This document shows, in pieces, positions 34,273 to 46,510 of a stretch of DNA of 64,000 bases. A program made the position numbers and the translations under genes. Under the pieces are notes generated by a model. The model saw only the letters and a program-made list of their open reading frames with translations. It had not been told where the DNA came from and ran no database searches. Where the stretch lies: assembly GCA_025603075.1 (NCBI GenBank), contig MU626276.1:62001-126000 (forward strand). Reading direction: 5' to 3'. Every line of letters starts with the position of its first letter. The stretch's first letter is position 1. The DNA comes from Neoconidiobolus thromboides FSU 785 (Eukaryota > Entomophthoromycota > Entomophthoromycetes > Entomophthorales > Neoconidiobolaceae).

Positions 34273-35523
34273 ATGCCTAGGCCAAAGCAATCTACTCAAG
34301 TATCTCACTATAGCTATGATGAAGACGAAGATGTCCCTCTTTCCTCAATCAAAGCAACTATCCTTCCACCAAACCCAGAAATGAGGCGTAACGGTGCCAA
34401 GCACAATGTCAAAGCAAGTCCAAATAAAATTAGGAATTTTCAAAATGGACTTCAGCATGCAGTTTCACCTCCCTTCCAATATCAAGCTAATCACTCTGAT
34501 CCATCTTCAAATCGCTCTTCGTCTACTTACCTTGGATCTGGATCTCATATATCTTCAAATAGGTCATCTTCAACTTTTCAACTTAATGATGTAAGTCCCA
34601 ATCCCAGACGTTCTGGTAGAAATACACCTTCATCTGAAAGCGTTTATAATGAACATAGTCCACAGCCTCTTCTTAACATTAAAACCAAATCAAAATCAAC
34701 TTTCAATTTGACATCGGAGTCTAATTTGGATATAAAAGAAACTACAACAAAAACAAGTAAAAAGAAAGGTTTTAGTAAGTCTTTGATATTATTAATCTAA
34801 GCTAAAGTGCTTATTACTTTTACTTTAGGTTTCTTTGGACTATTTAAAAGGAACAGAAAGAAAGATGCAGCTATTGAAGAGCATGTAACGCAAAGTGAGC
34901 CAGAGACTATAAAAGATACTAGGTCAGCAGCAGATATACGCGCCGAAGAGGTAAAAAAGATGCATGATAATGAATTTGCCAAACTTCGTCGTCAAAGGGA
35001 AAAGGAAAAAACGCTTAGTTTCTATGATATGCTTCCAAATAATCAACAAAATATGCTTCCAAACACCCAACAAAATATTCACCCACCCCGTCATGCTCCC
35101 TCTCCCCAGCATAGTATGAATTATTCACAAATGCATTATGGCAACCCTCCACAACAAATGATCAATGGTAATAATCATTTCTCTCCTCCTCCACCTGTTC
35201 CAAGGATAAGATCAGCTTCCACTAACAACGTATCACAGTATGGACAAAGACCTATTTCACAATTCAGCCGTGGGTATCACGGAGGACAATACGATTTAAT
35301 GCAACAAAATCAACGCTCCAGCTCTTACGTTTCAAACCATAGTCCAGGGTTTGCCAGTAGTGAAACTTTAAGTACACAATATTCTCGAAGCATTGCACCA
35401 TCACCCTTGATACCTCATCAAAGTCCGGGACGTAATTCATATTATCATTCACCACCAGTTATGGGGCACAAAAGTCAATCGTATCACCATCAAAAGCAAC
35501 CTAATTATATGAATCGTATATAA
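34273..35523 (+). CDS. basic, disordered Ser/Pro/Gln/Asn-rich protein
   Basis: Two exons (34273-34774, 34829-35523), joined by a GTAAGT...TTTAG intron, give 398 residues. No globular domain is evident. Features in order: a short acidic patch (YDEDEDVP) near residue 15-22; a Ser/Asn/Arg-rich region with two SSNRSSST repeats (about 79-100); a basic hydrophobic patch (SFFGLFKRNRKKD) at the exon junction; a helical charged segment (about 200-235, EEVKKMHDNEFAKLRRQ); and a Pro/Gln/His/Ser-rich tail with a SPPPPVPRI polyproline motif that could bind an SH3 domain. The RxxS-rich composition suggests a phosphorylated scaffold, for example in polarity or actin control. I do not recognise an orthologue. 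Confidence 0.7.
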
Positions 35524-36968
35524 CTTCACAAAACTAACGCTTAATTTTCATTTTTACAAAATAATCTATTATTGAAGATTTGTTCGAGTATTATCATAAT
35601 AAATCCATTGTTATAATATTTTACAGATTTTTAATTAGAGTTTTTGATTATAAACTTTGGTGTTGGATTAACTCATAATAACTATTTTAATGTTCTTCAA
35701 TATTTAATAAAATGCTATAGATTGTATATTTTGTAAGCAGATTTTTTACACTATTTTAATATAATAGACTGTAGTATTTTTTAATAGATTAAATTAACTA
35801 GTTAATTTTTATAGTATTTTTCATTTATAATCATTATGTAAAGTTCGATTTATAAAAAAATGTGTAAAAGTTCTTTTTAGAATTCATTATTGAGTGTTTT
35901 ATCCCTTAAATCCCAAATACCAGCTAATCGTATCTTTTTCTAAATTTGGTAAATAAAAAGTTAAATAAGAGTAATAGAATAAATATAGGTTATATGTAGT
36001 GGTGCTAATATAACTGTTTAAACTTTCATTTATTTATTTATTTTATCTTTCAACAACAAATATAACAATTATACAAAATTGCCATTTAAAAGCATAATTA
36101 TCAATTTTAGCAAAAGTCGCTTAAATTAAACAGGCTATTGATTATGGGGACTCCACATGGTAGAAATTAAGTTTTATTATTGTTTAGTTTTATACAAAAG
36201 TTAGCTAAACTATTATTATTATAATCCAACGTTACAGCTTTATCAGTCTTAGTTTATTTAAGAACCTTTAGTGCCACTTATAAACTCAGAGCTAATCTAC
36301 AAAGTTAGTTTAAGCATGTTTTAAACATATGGGTCATCATTTTATAAAAATATTTTTTATATTAATGTTAGTTGATTGGAAGCTTACCAAAACTTTGGAT
36401 TGGGATCAGTATTCAAGATTTTATTATATACTCCAGTGTCTATTTTTTAAAAACAATAGCAAAAAGTTTTATTTGTAATAACTGTTTAATAGTTACTTTT
36501 ATGTACTTCTTGAATAGCCTATTATAGTAAGCTAAGGTTGGTAGTTTTTAAATGCTTTTATTTCTTTTAAATACTATACCGCTTTTATTTTAAAATCCTT
36601 GTATTATATTTCCTTATTATAAATTCTATGTTAACTAATTCTCATTATATTTGAGCTATATTTCTAAATGAAAGTTTTAACTCTATAAATTTTCACAATT
36701 ATTAAATTTCAAACTTTTATAAATATACTAGTTTATTAAATATTTTAAATGTGATATTCTAATATGATTGTGTATTTTATGTTTAAATTTCCCTACTTTT
36801 ATAACCTTCTTGAATCCTAATTCACAATTATGATACTTCAAAAATATCAAAAAAATTATTCAATATTCATTTAATATAATCTTAAACTTATACCTTATAA
36901 TAATAAATAATTTTTAAAATAACATAATTAAAACTAGGAGAAATGATATATACTAAGAATATAACATC
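35524..36968. other. spacer between convergent genes
   Basis: About 1.4 kb of AT-rich DNA without recognisable genes or repeats. Confidence 0.45.
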
Positions 36969-39274
36969 TCAATCAACTAAGCTCATATCTGAAACTAATT
37001 CAAGAGGCGCAGAATGTGAAGATCCAGAAGATTGTGGAGCAGAAGATGACATAAGAAGTTGTTCTGTGACTCCTAATAACTCAGTATCAGAATCGAAATT
37101 CTCTGTAGGAGTAGGAGGTCCTGATGAAGACGTTGAAGGAGAAGGAGAAGAGTTTGATGATATATTCGTCCCATTGACTTCGTCAACCTTTAAATTTTCT
37201 TGAGTTTCAACACTTTTATTAACTGGTGCTTTTTGATTTATAATAGCTTTCGGTGTTGGAATTAACTCGTATAATAACATATAAGGATTTGAGCTAAGGA
37301 CATCAAGTATATCCGCTGATAAAACAGATTGGTCAGAAACTTGATACCATTCTGAAGATGATGATTTGAAAATTTCTTCCAAATCTATTTTGTCTGATTT
37401 ATTTACAGTGCTATCTAATTCTCTATCTAATTCATCAATATGTGATAAAGGTTTTCTTCTGTATGTTACAAAATGACCATATGAGTGGGACCCATAATGA
37501 ACTATCACAGCTTGAAGTCTATATAAATTAGATGGTGTTTTTGTGTGCTCTGGGATGGACAGTGGTGATTGTGGGCCAAGCACTAAATGTCCTGTTGTAC
37601 AAAATGGAGAAAGATCAAGGATTTCAGGGAATTTTACATGGCACATATTTTTTGTAACTGAGCCATTTGGAAAATAGGCAGAACGATTGAGGTGCAGGCA
37701 TAATACTGGAGGAGCCTAAAGAGTGGATTAAAAAAAATGAATAGATTAATTACCACGATTTACCTTCGCAAACATAACTTGCTTTGTGCAATGTTTACTT
37801 ACTATCTTTTCAACTTTAATCTCTTTACTCTAAATAAAATTAGCTAAATAAGATTTCTGGCTTTTGAATTTAATTAATAAAAATAAACTTACAAGATTTC
37901 TTTCTATATCATACTTAAGTGCCTCTGTAAGCTCTTGAATTTGGCGCAGCATCGGGGAACTACGATCCTGAATTTTTGCTTCGGCATTTCTATCCTTATG
38001 TTTTACTCCTTTCTGTGAACTCAGAGTAGAGATTGCTTTTGATAGTGTAGCATTCAAAGAGCATTTACGACAAACAACTTCTTGCAATGACTCTATGGTT
38101 ACGTAGGCTAATAAGCATTCCTCTAATGTACAAGAATTCTACATATAATTATTAAAAATGAGCCAATATTACTTCACTGGAGAATCTTATATAAAGTTAG
38201 TGATAAACATAAAAGTACTTACTCTGAAAGGTAAACTTAGCGAAATATTATTAAAAGAAAAATGTCTAATAGCTGCCTATAAAAATGAGTTTTTTTTTAA
38301 ATCCTTAGAACTATAAATTACTGTATATCCGCATTGAACACATGATAATCTACTTGCAAGTAATCCGTTAAGGGGATCTTTTCTTATACTATAAGGAAAT
38401 TTATTGGTGTTTTTATTTGCTTTTAACCTAGTTTGCTTGTCATCAATAAGTGAACGAAGGAGTCCTATATCTAATAATGGGGAGTAACGGTAAGTTTGAA
38501 GTACTACATTATCTTCTTCATTTAAAGAATCAGAAAGTATTTGGAAAAATTCTTGTGCATCCTAACATTTGATTTAAACTAATTATAAAATAAAATTTTA
38601 AATAGCTTTACTTGTTGCTCATACGTAGTAATTCTCATTCTATTACGCAAAGAATTTACGACCTCCGTTGGATAAGCAGCTGCTGGTTTTTCGATTAACC
38701 TTGTTAAAACTATTTGAAATTAATTTTTACGCTATTTGTATTGATTATGACAAATACCAGAAAAGGTAGAATATAGGGCTTCTGTTACTGGAAATTCTTC
38801 TGACTCGAATTCTAGTTTCGTTCCATCGAGCTCTTTAGCTATAATAGGAGAGCTTCGTACATAATTTAAAAGATAAGTTGATGATGAAAGCGCCTAAAAT
38901 CTAATTTAATGAAAAGCTTCAAATTTTTAATAATATTTACTTGAAGCACTGAATTTAAAAAGCAGGTATTTCCTGTGTTTACTAAACCATAAACATAAGT
39001 TACTGGGCCTAATAATTATAAAACAAGATTTTAATTCAAAATGATAAATTTAAATTATATAATTATAATTATATAATTACACTTTACCTTTATGTCCTTT
39101 AATTTTCCTTCGAGATTTTCGGCTTTTCTTTTTAATATCCAAAGTTGGATCTGTATCAGAGAATAAAAAGTTGGGAAGTAAGCTAGGGCATGTTAATGTT
39201 ACCAATGCTAATAAAGAGACCAAACCAACTGCTGTATGCATAATAATTGTTATTATAGTATGAAAATCGAGCAT
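36969..39274 (-). CDS. Ubp1/USP30-like membrane-anchored ubiquitin-specific protease, with a one-base frameshift
   Basis: Nine exons (39274-39088, 39008-38941, 38893-38758, 38709-38612, 38561-38322, 38276-38223, 38138-37893, 37829-37764, 37716-36969) would encode about 613 residues. Residues 8-35 form a membrane helix, followed by a basic stretch (KKKSRKSRRKIKGHKGK), as in Ubp1 and USP30. The Cys box is GLVNTGNTCFLNSVLQALSS (Cys78); the DAQEFF motif, a CVQCGY...CRKC zinc-binding pair, and the His box HYGSHSYGHFVTYRR are all present. In the last exon the frame of APPVLCLHLNRS does not continue into that of YFPNGSVTKN: one extra base lies near 37678-37682, and as written the frame ends after ~17 more codons, before the catalytic His. 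Either a sequencing error or a disabling mutation is possible. All other junctions are in phase, so the gene otherwise looks intact. Confidence 0.8.
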
Positions 39275-40765
39275 ATGTGAATCAGGCTTAAATCATAGAT
39301 ATTATATATCCTTAGGTTGAATTAGATTCTAATCTAAAACTGTAGTTGATTTATATAATCTTTTAAAAGTATTTAAAAGTATTAAGTTTCTGCTTTTTTA
39401 ACTAATGAAATTATGTCAAATCCAATTTCTCCTTTAAAATTCAACATATAAATCATTTTATTACACACAGACTCGAAATCCTGATTCTATTGGATAATTT
39501 TGCTTTGTGTCCAATATGATTTATTTTAAAGATTTGATTAGATTTTAGTTAGTCAAATATTATGTTTATGTTTTAATATGAAATAAAACAACTGTTGTAT
39601 TAAGCTAGCAATACCAAAGCTACAAACTATAGTAAACTATTTATGAGTTTATAGTAAGATATTTATTTACGCATATAATAAGATTAAAAATGAATGCTTC
39701 ATTTTTTATTCAAAATCCTTTTCTATAAGTAACTCGTATACAACATTTTCTGAAATAATTTTTTTGACTTAATCAATTCAAAAAACCAAATAGCTTTAAG
39801 TTCAAATATGCACTGGTTTAATACTGGTTTAATAATAGTATGTATGGTTAGTTGTAGTATTTATAGGTTAAAATTTAAACTAAATTTCTAAATGAATATT
39901 TTAATAGAACGTATCTGACCTTAAAAACTGTTTGGTTTTTTGACTCAATCATTTCAAAAAACGCTATAAGTCAAGAGATAAATATAAATTATTTCATAGA
40001 CGATAAATTGGTTTAAGTTTTAAGTTTCGAATTTTATTAGGCTTAAAAGACGACTTTTGTAATTTCTATAAATTTTACAAATTAAAAAGCAAAGTTTTAG
40101 AATAGGCGCAGCTTAAAAATTTACTTAACCGTCTAAGTACCATAGATGAATAATACTTGTCAAACTTTTATAGATCAAAATTAAACTAATGAGCATTGCT
40201 TGGGTATAATTTCAAAGCAAAGTAAAATAATGACAAACATTGCTCATGATTTAAGTTAAATTAAGTCCTTTGAGTATTGAGTTTCTAAAAACTGATCCCA
40301 ATTGATATAAAGTCGATTAGAAATCATAATCTCCGATAAACACATGATTTTTTGAGACATTCTTTACTCAAGGGGTAAACTTCTTTTATAAAGCTCATAA
40401 GTATTTAAATTATCAGCCAACAATCTAGTTCTTTCTTTACTAATTTTTACTAATTTTCAAGTTTGAGATTAAATGTGTATTGTGTATAATTCTTAAATAC
40501 TTTATTCTATATTTTAGAAATCTGATAGATTTGTAAAAATTACTTTCATTCAAAAATTTTAATGAAAAGCAACAACCAATCAAAATTTTCCTTATTCTAA
40601 TATCCGAAGCAAACTTTACAAGCAATTATCAAATAAAATCCCATAAGCTAGGTCTGATTCGCCAATAAAAATTATGTAAAAGCTATAATAAAGGATAATA
40701 TATGATCAAGAGGAAAATTTTAACTCACCTTTTTATTTAATCAAACTAACTTCGAAAAGATTAAA
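39275..40765. other. promoter region between divergent deubiquitinase and Ran genes
   Basis: About 1.5 kb. Two similar near-palindromic 26-29-mers occur at 39759-39787 and 39936-39961. No gene was supported; a 61-codon frame at 40440-40625 has no coding character. Confidence 0.45.
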
Positions 40766-41549
40766 ATGGCAACTGCTAACGCTCCTACTTTCAAATTAGT
40801 ACTTGGTAAGATTAAGTAAGAAATACTTTAAAAATTTGTCTAAATATTTTAGTTGGGGATGGTGGTACTGGTAAGACCACTTTTGTCAAAAGACATTTGA
40901 CTGGTGAATTCGAAAAGAAATACATTGCTACTCTCGGTGTTGAAGTTCATCCTTTATCATTCCATACTAACCTTGGGTTAATTGTTTTCGATACTTGGGA
41001 TACCGCTGGTCAAGAAAAATTCGGTGGTCTCCGTGATGGTTATTAGTAATTTTATTTTATTTTAAATATTGTTAACTTACTAAATTTTTTTAGTATTAAT
41101 GGACAATGTGCTATTATTATGTTTGATGTTACATCTCGTATCACTTATAAGAACGTTCCTAACTGGCATCGTGATTTAACTCGTGTTTGCGATAATGTCC
41201 CAATTGTTCTTTGTGGTAACAAAGTAGATATCAAAGAACGTAAAGTAAAGGCTAAAGTTATCACTTTCCACCGTAAGAAGAATTTACAATATTATGATAT
41301 CTCAGCCAAGAGTAATTATAATTTTGAAAAACCTTTCCTTTGGTTAGCTCGTAAATTAGTAGGGTAAGCCAATTTAATTTAAATTGATGTATTTTTAATT
41401 TTTTTAGCAACAACAATCTTGAATTCGTTGCTGCTCCAGCTCTTGCTCCACCAGAAGTTATCCTTGATGCAGCTGTTGCTCAACAATATGAACAAGAATT
41501 AAAAGAAGCTGCTAATGCTCCTCTCCCAGAAGAAGATGGTGAATTTTAA
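40766..41549 (+). CDS. GTPase Ran (nuclear transport)
   Basis: Four exons (40766-40805, 40853-41045, 41094-41363, 41408-41549) give 214 residues, the usual length. It has P-loop GDGGTGKT (15-22), switch [19 protein letters not shown] with Gln67, [14 protein letters not shown], and the [12 protein letters not shown] segment specific to Ran. Ran-GTP drives importin/exportin cargo release and spindle assembly. The extreme C-terminus reads LPEEDGEF instead of the usual DEDDDL, so the acidic tail is shortened. Codon use is visibly more GC-rich than neighbours, consistent with high expression. Identification is certain. Confidence 0.97.
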
Positions 41550-42849
41550 AATGTTTAAATATATTGATAGCTCTTTAGATAGAACTTATTTTGATTATTC
41601 CTGCTTGATTTAATTCTTATTAAATTTTAATTTTACACATTTCTGGTTCCTTGTATTTGTTTTTCAAAATTTTTATTTTTTTTGGTCATGATTTTTTAAA
41701 ATAAAATTAGCAGTAAAACCCAATATATATTAGATCTTTATAAATGCATTTTAAAGTACGTTTTGTAGTTTAGTGTAATAGATGTCTAAGATAAGTTTAT
41801 ATTTATTCCTATTTTAACTATTTGTTTTATTTAGGGTATAACTATATACAGCTAATTAAATCTATTGACAAAAAGTTAGAAGGAACGTTATGTTGGCAGA
41901 TATATTACTATAGTCATTTATAATATACCCTTTAATATATATACTATTACTATTGCTTTACTACTAACATAATTTTTTGATTTTTTGGAAGTGTGAATAT
42001 ATTGTTTCTTATCTACTTGATATGATTTAATAATTTCAGCTTGATTAATAAACTAGTTATTAATTCATAGGTTATTTTAACACTATTACTGGTTCGATTT
42101 AAATGCTGGTTGGACATTTTGTGCTGTATTTTCTGAATAGAGATAAAGGTCACTACCAGGGGATGTATTTTTGTGTTTAAGAATTTTACTAAGAATTTTT
42201 CCGCTTAAATAGGGCTTAAAAAATGGAGAAAATAATGAAATCAAAAAAAACACTCCCACCATTATATTTGGGAAGTATGAAATAAAAATGCCCAATTTAC
42301 ATTTAAATTAGATCAGTAGTAATTTTGAAATCAGTATTTTAATAGTTGTGTGTGTTCTTGTCCAAAATACAAATTCGCCTATAAACAAAATCCCTAATCC
42401 TTAACCAATAATATTCATATTATATTAAATTGTTCTATATAGTGAATGTATTTAATTTGAAATGATAATTAATATTATAATTAAGCTCAAGTTAAGTTAC
42501 TTTAAGTGAATAGACTGGGTTATTACTATAACATATTTAATTAAAAATAAAGAATTGAACCTTAATTTACCTATTGAATAATGCATTCTAATGTTTTATA
42601 ATTTGCTTTATATTATTTACCTTATTAAAATTAAGCTAATTATGCTTATTTATTGAGTCTTTTGACAGATCCTTAAATAGCATCCACTTAAATTTATTTG
42701 TGCTGTTCATCCTAAATCCAATTTGCAGCTTAAAGGGGGTAGAAACATAATAAAACATTATTTTTATTTTTGTTTTTTTAATCATTACAAATTCATTTTT
42801 GTTTTTTTTTGATATATTTTAGTTTATTAAAAGTTTATATTATAATTTT
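41550..42849. other. intergenic region with one MITE-like copy
   Basis: About 1.3 kb between two plus-strand genes. Holds copy 8. A 69-codon frame at 42086-42295 overlaps the repeat and is spurious. Confidence 0.45.
42157..42262 (-). repeat. MITE-like inverted-repeat element, copy 8
   Basis: Complete copy; AGGGGATGTATTTTTGTG at the left, ACACTCCCACCAT at the right, inner TTTTTCCGCTTAAATAGG. Confidence 0.75.
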
Positions 42850-45068
42850 ATGAGTACTGATTCCATTCCTTCAGACTTAACCCAACGACCTTTTGATGCT
42901 TTTTCCGCTCATGTAAAGTATTTTTTGCTTTTATCTTTATCTTTAGTTAACTGTTATTTTTAAAAGATTTTGGAAAACGACGTGCTATCAAAGCGTTCTT
43001 CTGTTTTAGATGGATCTAAAAGAATGAGTGCTGCACTTACCCCTGTTGATGCGAACAAGAAAATGGGTAGAAGACTTACAATTAGAAATTTTAAGAAGGA
43101 TGAAAAAGATCATTTAATAGATAGATTTAAGAAAGAAAACGAGAAATATATATCGGACAAAATTAACTCTACTGATTTTTTAATTGCACGTTTAGATAAG
43201 ATTGAGGGAAACACAAATGTAGAGGAAAACCAAGATGTTAATAATACTTCTATTCATATGCCAAGTTTAAAATCAGATATTATACCAGAAGAGTTATCTG
43301 CCAATTATGTTCCAACTTCACTCCCAGTTAATCAAGAGCCAGATTTATCTTCTAGTTCAAGTGAAAGTTGTACCAGTTTTTCTCCTGTTACTTCAGAAGA
43401 AGGTAAAGTTAATGACTTAGAAGTGTTACTTTCATCATCTTCGATTTATGATTCCCTTCCAGATTGGGAATTCTGGTGCACCGTAGTTCAGGATTATGCC
43501 GCAGTTGCACGTAGAACACCACATTTATTAAGTGCGAAGATAAGATTAGGTATACCTTCTGTGCTAAGGGGTGCCTTATGGCAAACTATGTCTCAAAGTG
43601 GTTCAACTTATCTCGAGACCCTTTATTATCAAGTTTTAGAAGAAAAGAACTTTTCCTATGAAAAAATTATACTAAGAGACCTTCCACGTACTTTTCCAAG
43701 ATTACCGATGTTTTCAGAAGAATCTGGAACTGGACAAAGACGATTATTCAATGTAATGAAGGCTTATTCACTTTATGATACGGAAGTAGGATACTGCCAA
43801 GGGTTAGGTTTTATGGTTGGGCCTTTATTAATGAATATGCCGGAAGTGGAAGCATTTTGTGTTTTTGTAAGGTTGATGGAAACCTATGATATGAGAACTA
43901 TGTTTACTGTAAAAATGGAAGGACTCAGACTTCGCTTATACCAGCTTGGGTATTTGATTGCAGAAATGATCCCAGAGCTAGCTAACCATTTATCCTCACA
44001 TAATCTAAGTACAGCACTCTATGCCTCACAATGGTTTCTATCTCTTTTTGCATACTCTTTTCCATTGACTTTGGTTCAAAGAATTTTCGATGTAGTTTTT
44101 GCTGAAGGTGCCCCAGAAACAATTATGAGGATAGCTATCGCTTTATTAAAAAAAAATGAACAAAAATTACTTGCTATGGATGAATTTGAAAGCCTTATAT
44201 CTTTTTTGACATCTGCTCAGCTTTTAGAGATTTACGATAATTCAGCTACTAGGCTTATCAATGATGCTATTGCAATTAGCTCTGAAGTTTCCACATCTAA
44301 ATTAAATGAATTAGCTCAAAAATATAGCGAAGAGCCAGATTCATCTACTTTTTGTCAACAAAAAACTTCTTTAAATTCTAAAAGTTCGGGATGGATGCAA
44401 AATATTCTATCATCATTGTATCCTGAAGGTTCTTTTAGGTCTCGTAGTTTAAATCGTAATAATAGTCACGCCAGTATTCTAAGTAACAACGGTAGCGATT
44501 CCCCATCTGCTTTTTTTATGAATCCGGAGCATACTGCTACTATTCCAAGGAGTGCAAATCGTTCCAATTCGGATAATACTATCCCAACAACTGAATTGGA
44601 AGCATTACGCCTTGCAGTCCATGACCTTCAAACTACTTCAGAAACTCATTTGACTGCCCTTACTCAACTAAGACACGATCATTCTGTTTTAAAAAGTGAT
44701 ATGGTTCATCTCAAAGCTGAAAAATATTCTTTACAGGAAGAAAATGAGCTATTGAGGCATGAATTATTGAAAGCACAGAAACAAGGTAAAGAATATCTTT
44801 CACAAGGGAGGCAAGCACTCCTTAGACAACAAGAGCATATTCAATCGGTTGAAAAGCAACTTTTGGAAAGTAATATGCAGTTGAAAGAATTACAAGATGA
44901 GAGGGATAATTTATTAAGAGTCCTTCAAGAATCTAATATTAAAGGTATGCTTTTTATTATAATAAGCTCAACGGTTGTTAATTTATCTAATTTTTAGGTT
45001 ATCCAAATAATAATGTTCAAAATAATTTTACTGGTGCCATACGCAAACTTATAACAAGACAATACTAA
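42850..45068 (+). CDS. TBC-domain Rab GTPase-activating protein (Gyp5-like)
   Basis: Three exons (42850-42912, 42967-44944, 44998-45068) give 703 residues. The first exon supplies the ATG (MSTDSIPSDLTQRPF); the main exon has none upstream. Residues ~1-180 are Ser-rich and likely disordered. The TBC domain spans about 216-440, with Arg262 in LRDLPRTFP and Gln299 in YCQGLGF, the dual-finger residues that stimulate Rab GTP hydrolysis. A long coiled coil (about 580-685, Leu/Glu/Gln-rich) follows. TBC plus C-terminal coiled coil is the architecture of yeast Gyp5/Gyl1 and of EVI5-like proteins, which act on secretory or endosomal Rabs. The target Rab cannot be read from the sequence. Confidence 0.9.
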
Positions 45069-45209
45069 CGTTTTGATGCCTCTATTATGATGATTTTTAT
45101 GGTTTTGTTTAAACATATTATTTATTTATAATAATAGTTTTAATACATTATATGTGTACGGTATTTAAGAGCCTAAATTGAGCCCAGTATTTCTATTACA
45201 AAATAATTT

Positions 45210-45307
45210 ATATGAGGATGTATTTTTGTTTAAGAATTTTACTACATCTTTCCACTTAAATAGTGCTTAAAAAATGGAAAAATAATGAAACTAAAACAGC
45301 CCCATAT
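45210..45307 (-). repeat. MITE-like inverted-repeat element, copy 9
   Basis: Near-complete copy lying ~140 bp downstream of the TBC gene stop; ATATGAGGATGTATTTTT and AGCCCCATAT ends. Confidence 0.75.
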
Positions 45308-45802
45308 CTTAATCTTATTTACTATTGCAAATTTAATAAAACCTATTTGAGTTAAAATTTAAATGAAATTAGTTTTATGAACTCCAATTATAAAATAAAA
45401 TTTATTTTAATTTATTATAACCAAAACTAATATAGTCATCCTTAATTGATTCCTATTATTATTGATATTATATACTATTAATGGCTGCACATTTCGTTTA
45501 TTTTGTATTTCAACTCATCCTCATTTCAACTTATAATAACATACTTCTTTTTTATTTTGATATATAAAACTTAGAACTATTTGGGGGTTTAATGGTAGTA
45601 GTGACTTTACAAAAAAAATTGTACATATATATTTGGATATGCTGCAGTACGATAATATATTTTATTTTGTATAATATTAACATAGTACATTTGTTAAACT
45701 ATAAAATAACCTAATAGAAAATGAAACAATCAATAGCCAATAAAATCTCAATTATCCTGACTTTGTTGACGATTTCTCTACACTTGTAGCCATTTTTATT
45801 GG

Positions 45803-45824
45803 AAAACGCGAATAATAAAACGCG
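45803..45824. promoter_or_regulatory. paired AAAACGCG motifs upstream of histone H2B
   Basis: AAAACGCG occurs twice (45803-45810 and 45817-45824), 14 bp apart, ~300 bp upstream of the H2B ATG. CG dinucleotides are very rare in the surrounding DNA. The ACGCG core is that of the MBF/E2F-type G1/S site, which would fit a histone gene. Confidence 0.4.
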
Positions 45825-46055
45825 CTAGACATTTCAATAAAAACTAATTTTTTGTAAAAATGAATTGAGATTTCACCAATTAAAAGTCAAAAAAACAATG
45901 ACTTCAAATTGAGATTATTAAAATCCAAATTTCAATTCATTGAGTTTGAAATAAAAAAGGATCAAAAAGAAAATTGATTGGCTTAAGTGAATTCGTAATT
46001 CAACTGAGATTTTGATTTTGGATTCGAAATTGAAAAAAAAGTTGATAATCAAGGG

Positions 46056-46063
46056 TATAAATA
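46056..46063 (+). promoter_or_regulatory. TATA box of histone H2B
   Basis: TATAAATA lies 68 bp upstream of the H2B start codon, preceded by GGG. Confidence 0.6.
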
Positions 46064-46123
46064 AACTAAATTTGAATCTATTTTTTTTAAACTTTTTATT
46101 TACTAAACTTATACATTATTAAA

Positions 46124-46510
46124 ATGCCACCAAAGACTCCAGTTGAAACAAAACCAGCTCCAGCTCCAGTTACTGATAAATCCGAAAAGAAAAGAGGAGC
46201 CGTACCAGGGAAGAAGCGCTCTGCTGCCCGTAAGGAAACTTACGCTACATACATCTACCGTGTATTAAAACAAGTACATGGTGATACTGGTATCTCAACC
46301 AAAGCCATGTCTATCCTTAACTCCTTTGTTAATGATATCTTCGAACGTGTTGCTGGTGAAGCTTCCAAATTAGCTTCTTATAACAAACGTTCAACCATTT
46401 CTTCCCGCGAAATTCAAACTGCTGTCCGTCTTATTCTCCCAGGTGAATTAGCTAAACACGCCGTATCAGAAGGTACCAAAGCTGTTACCAAATACACCAG
46501 CTCTAAATAA
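46124..46510 (+). CDS. histone H2B
   Basis: Intronless, 128 residues. The N-terminal tail is Lys/Pro/Ala-rich. The histone fold is typical of fungi: [20 protein letters not shown], then [20 protein letters not shown], then [20 protein letters not shown], then [20 protein letters not shown] and [12 protein letters not shown]. The C-terminal Lys in AVTKYTSS, the site of conserved monoubiquitination, is present. One unusual residue is Gly in VHGD where nearly all H2Bs have VHPD. Codon use is biased towards C-ending codons, consistent with strong expression. Lack of introns is usual for histones. Confidence 0.98.
   Translation: MPPKTPVETKPAPAPVTDKSEKKRGAVPGKKRSAARKETYATYIYRVLKQVHGDTGISTKAMSILNSFVNDIFERVAGEASKLASYNKRSTISSREIQTAVRLILPGELAKHAVSEGTKAVTKYTSSK

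Larger units (their letters stand above)
45069..46123. other. H2B upstream region with one MITE-like copy
   Basis: About 1.05 kb holding repeat copy 9, paired ACGCG motifs at 45803-45824 and the H2B TATA box. No divergent H2A gene is present. Confidence 0.5.

Noticed and set aside
40440-40625. 61-codon frame (-)
   Set aside because: Composition typical of non-coding AT-rich DNA; lies in the Ran promoter region.
42091-42100. GGTTCGATTT, resembling a tRNA B box
   Set aside because: No matching A box, acceptor stem or cloverleaf could be built around it.
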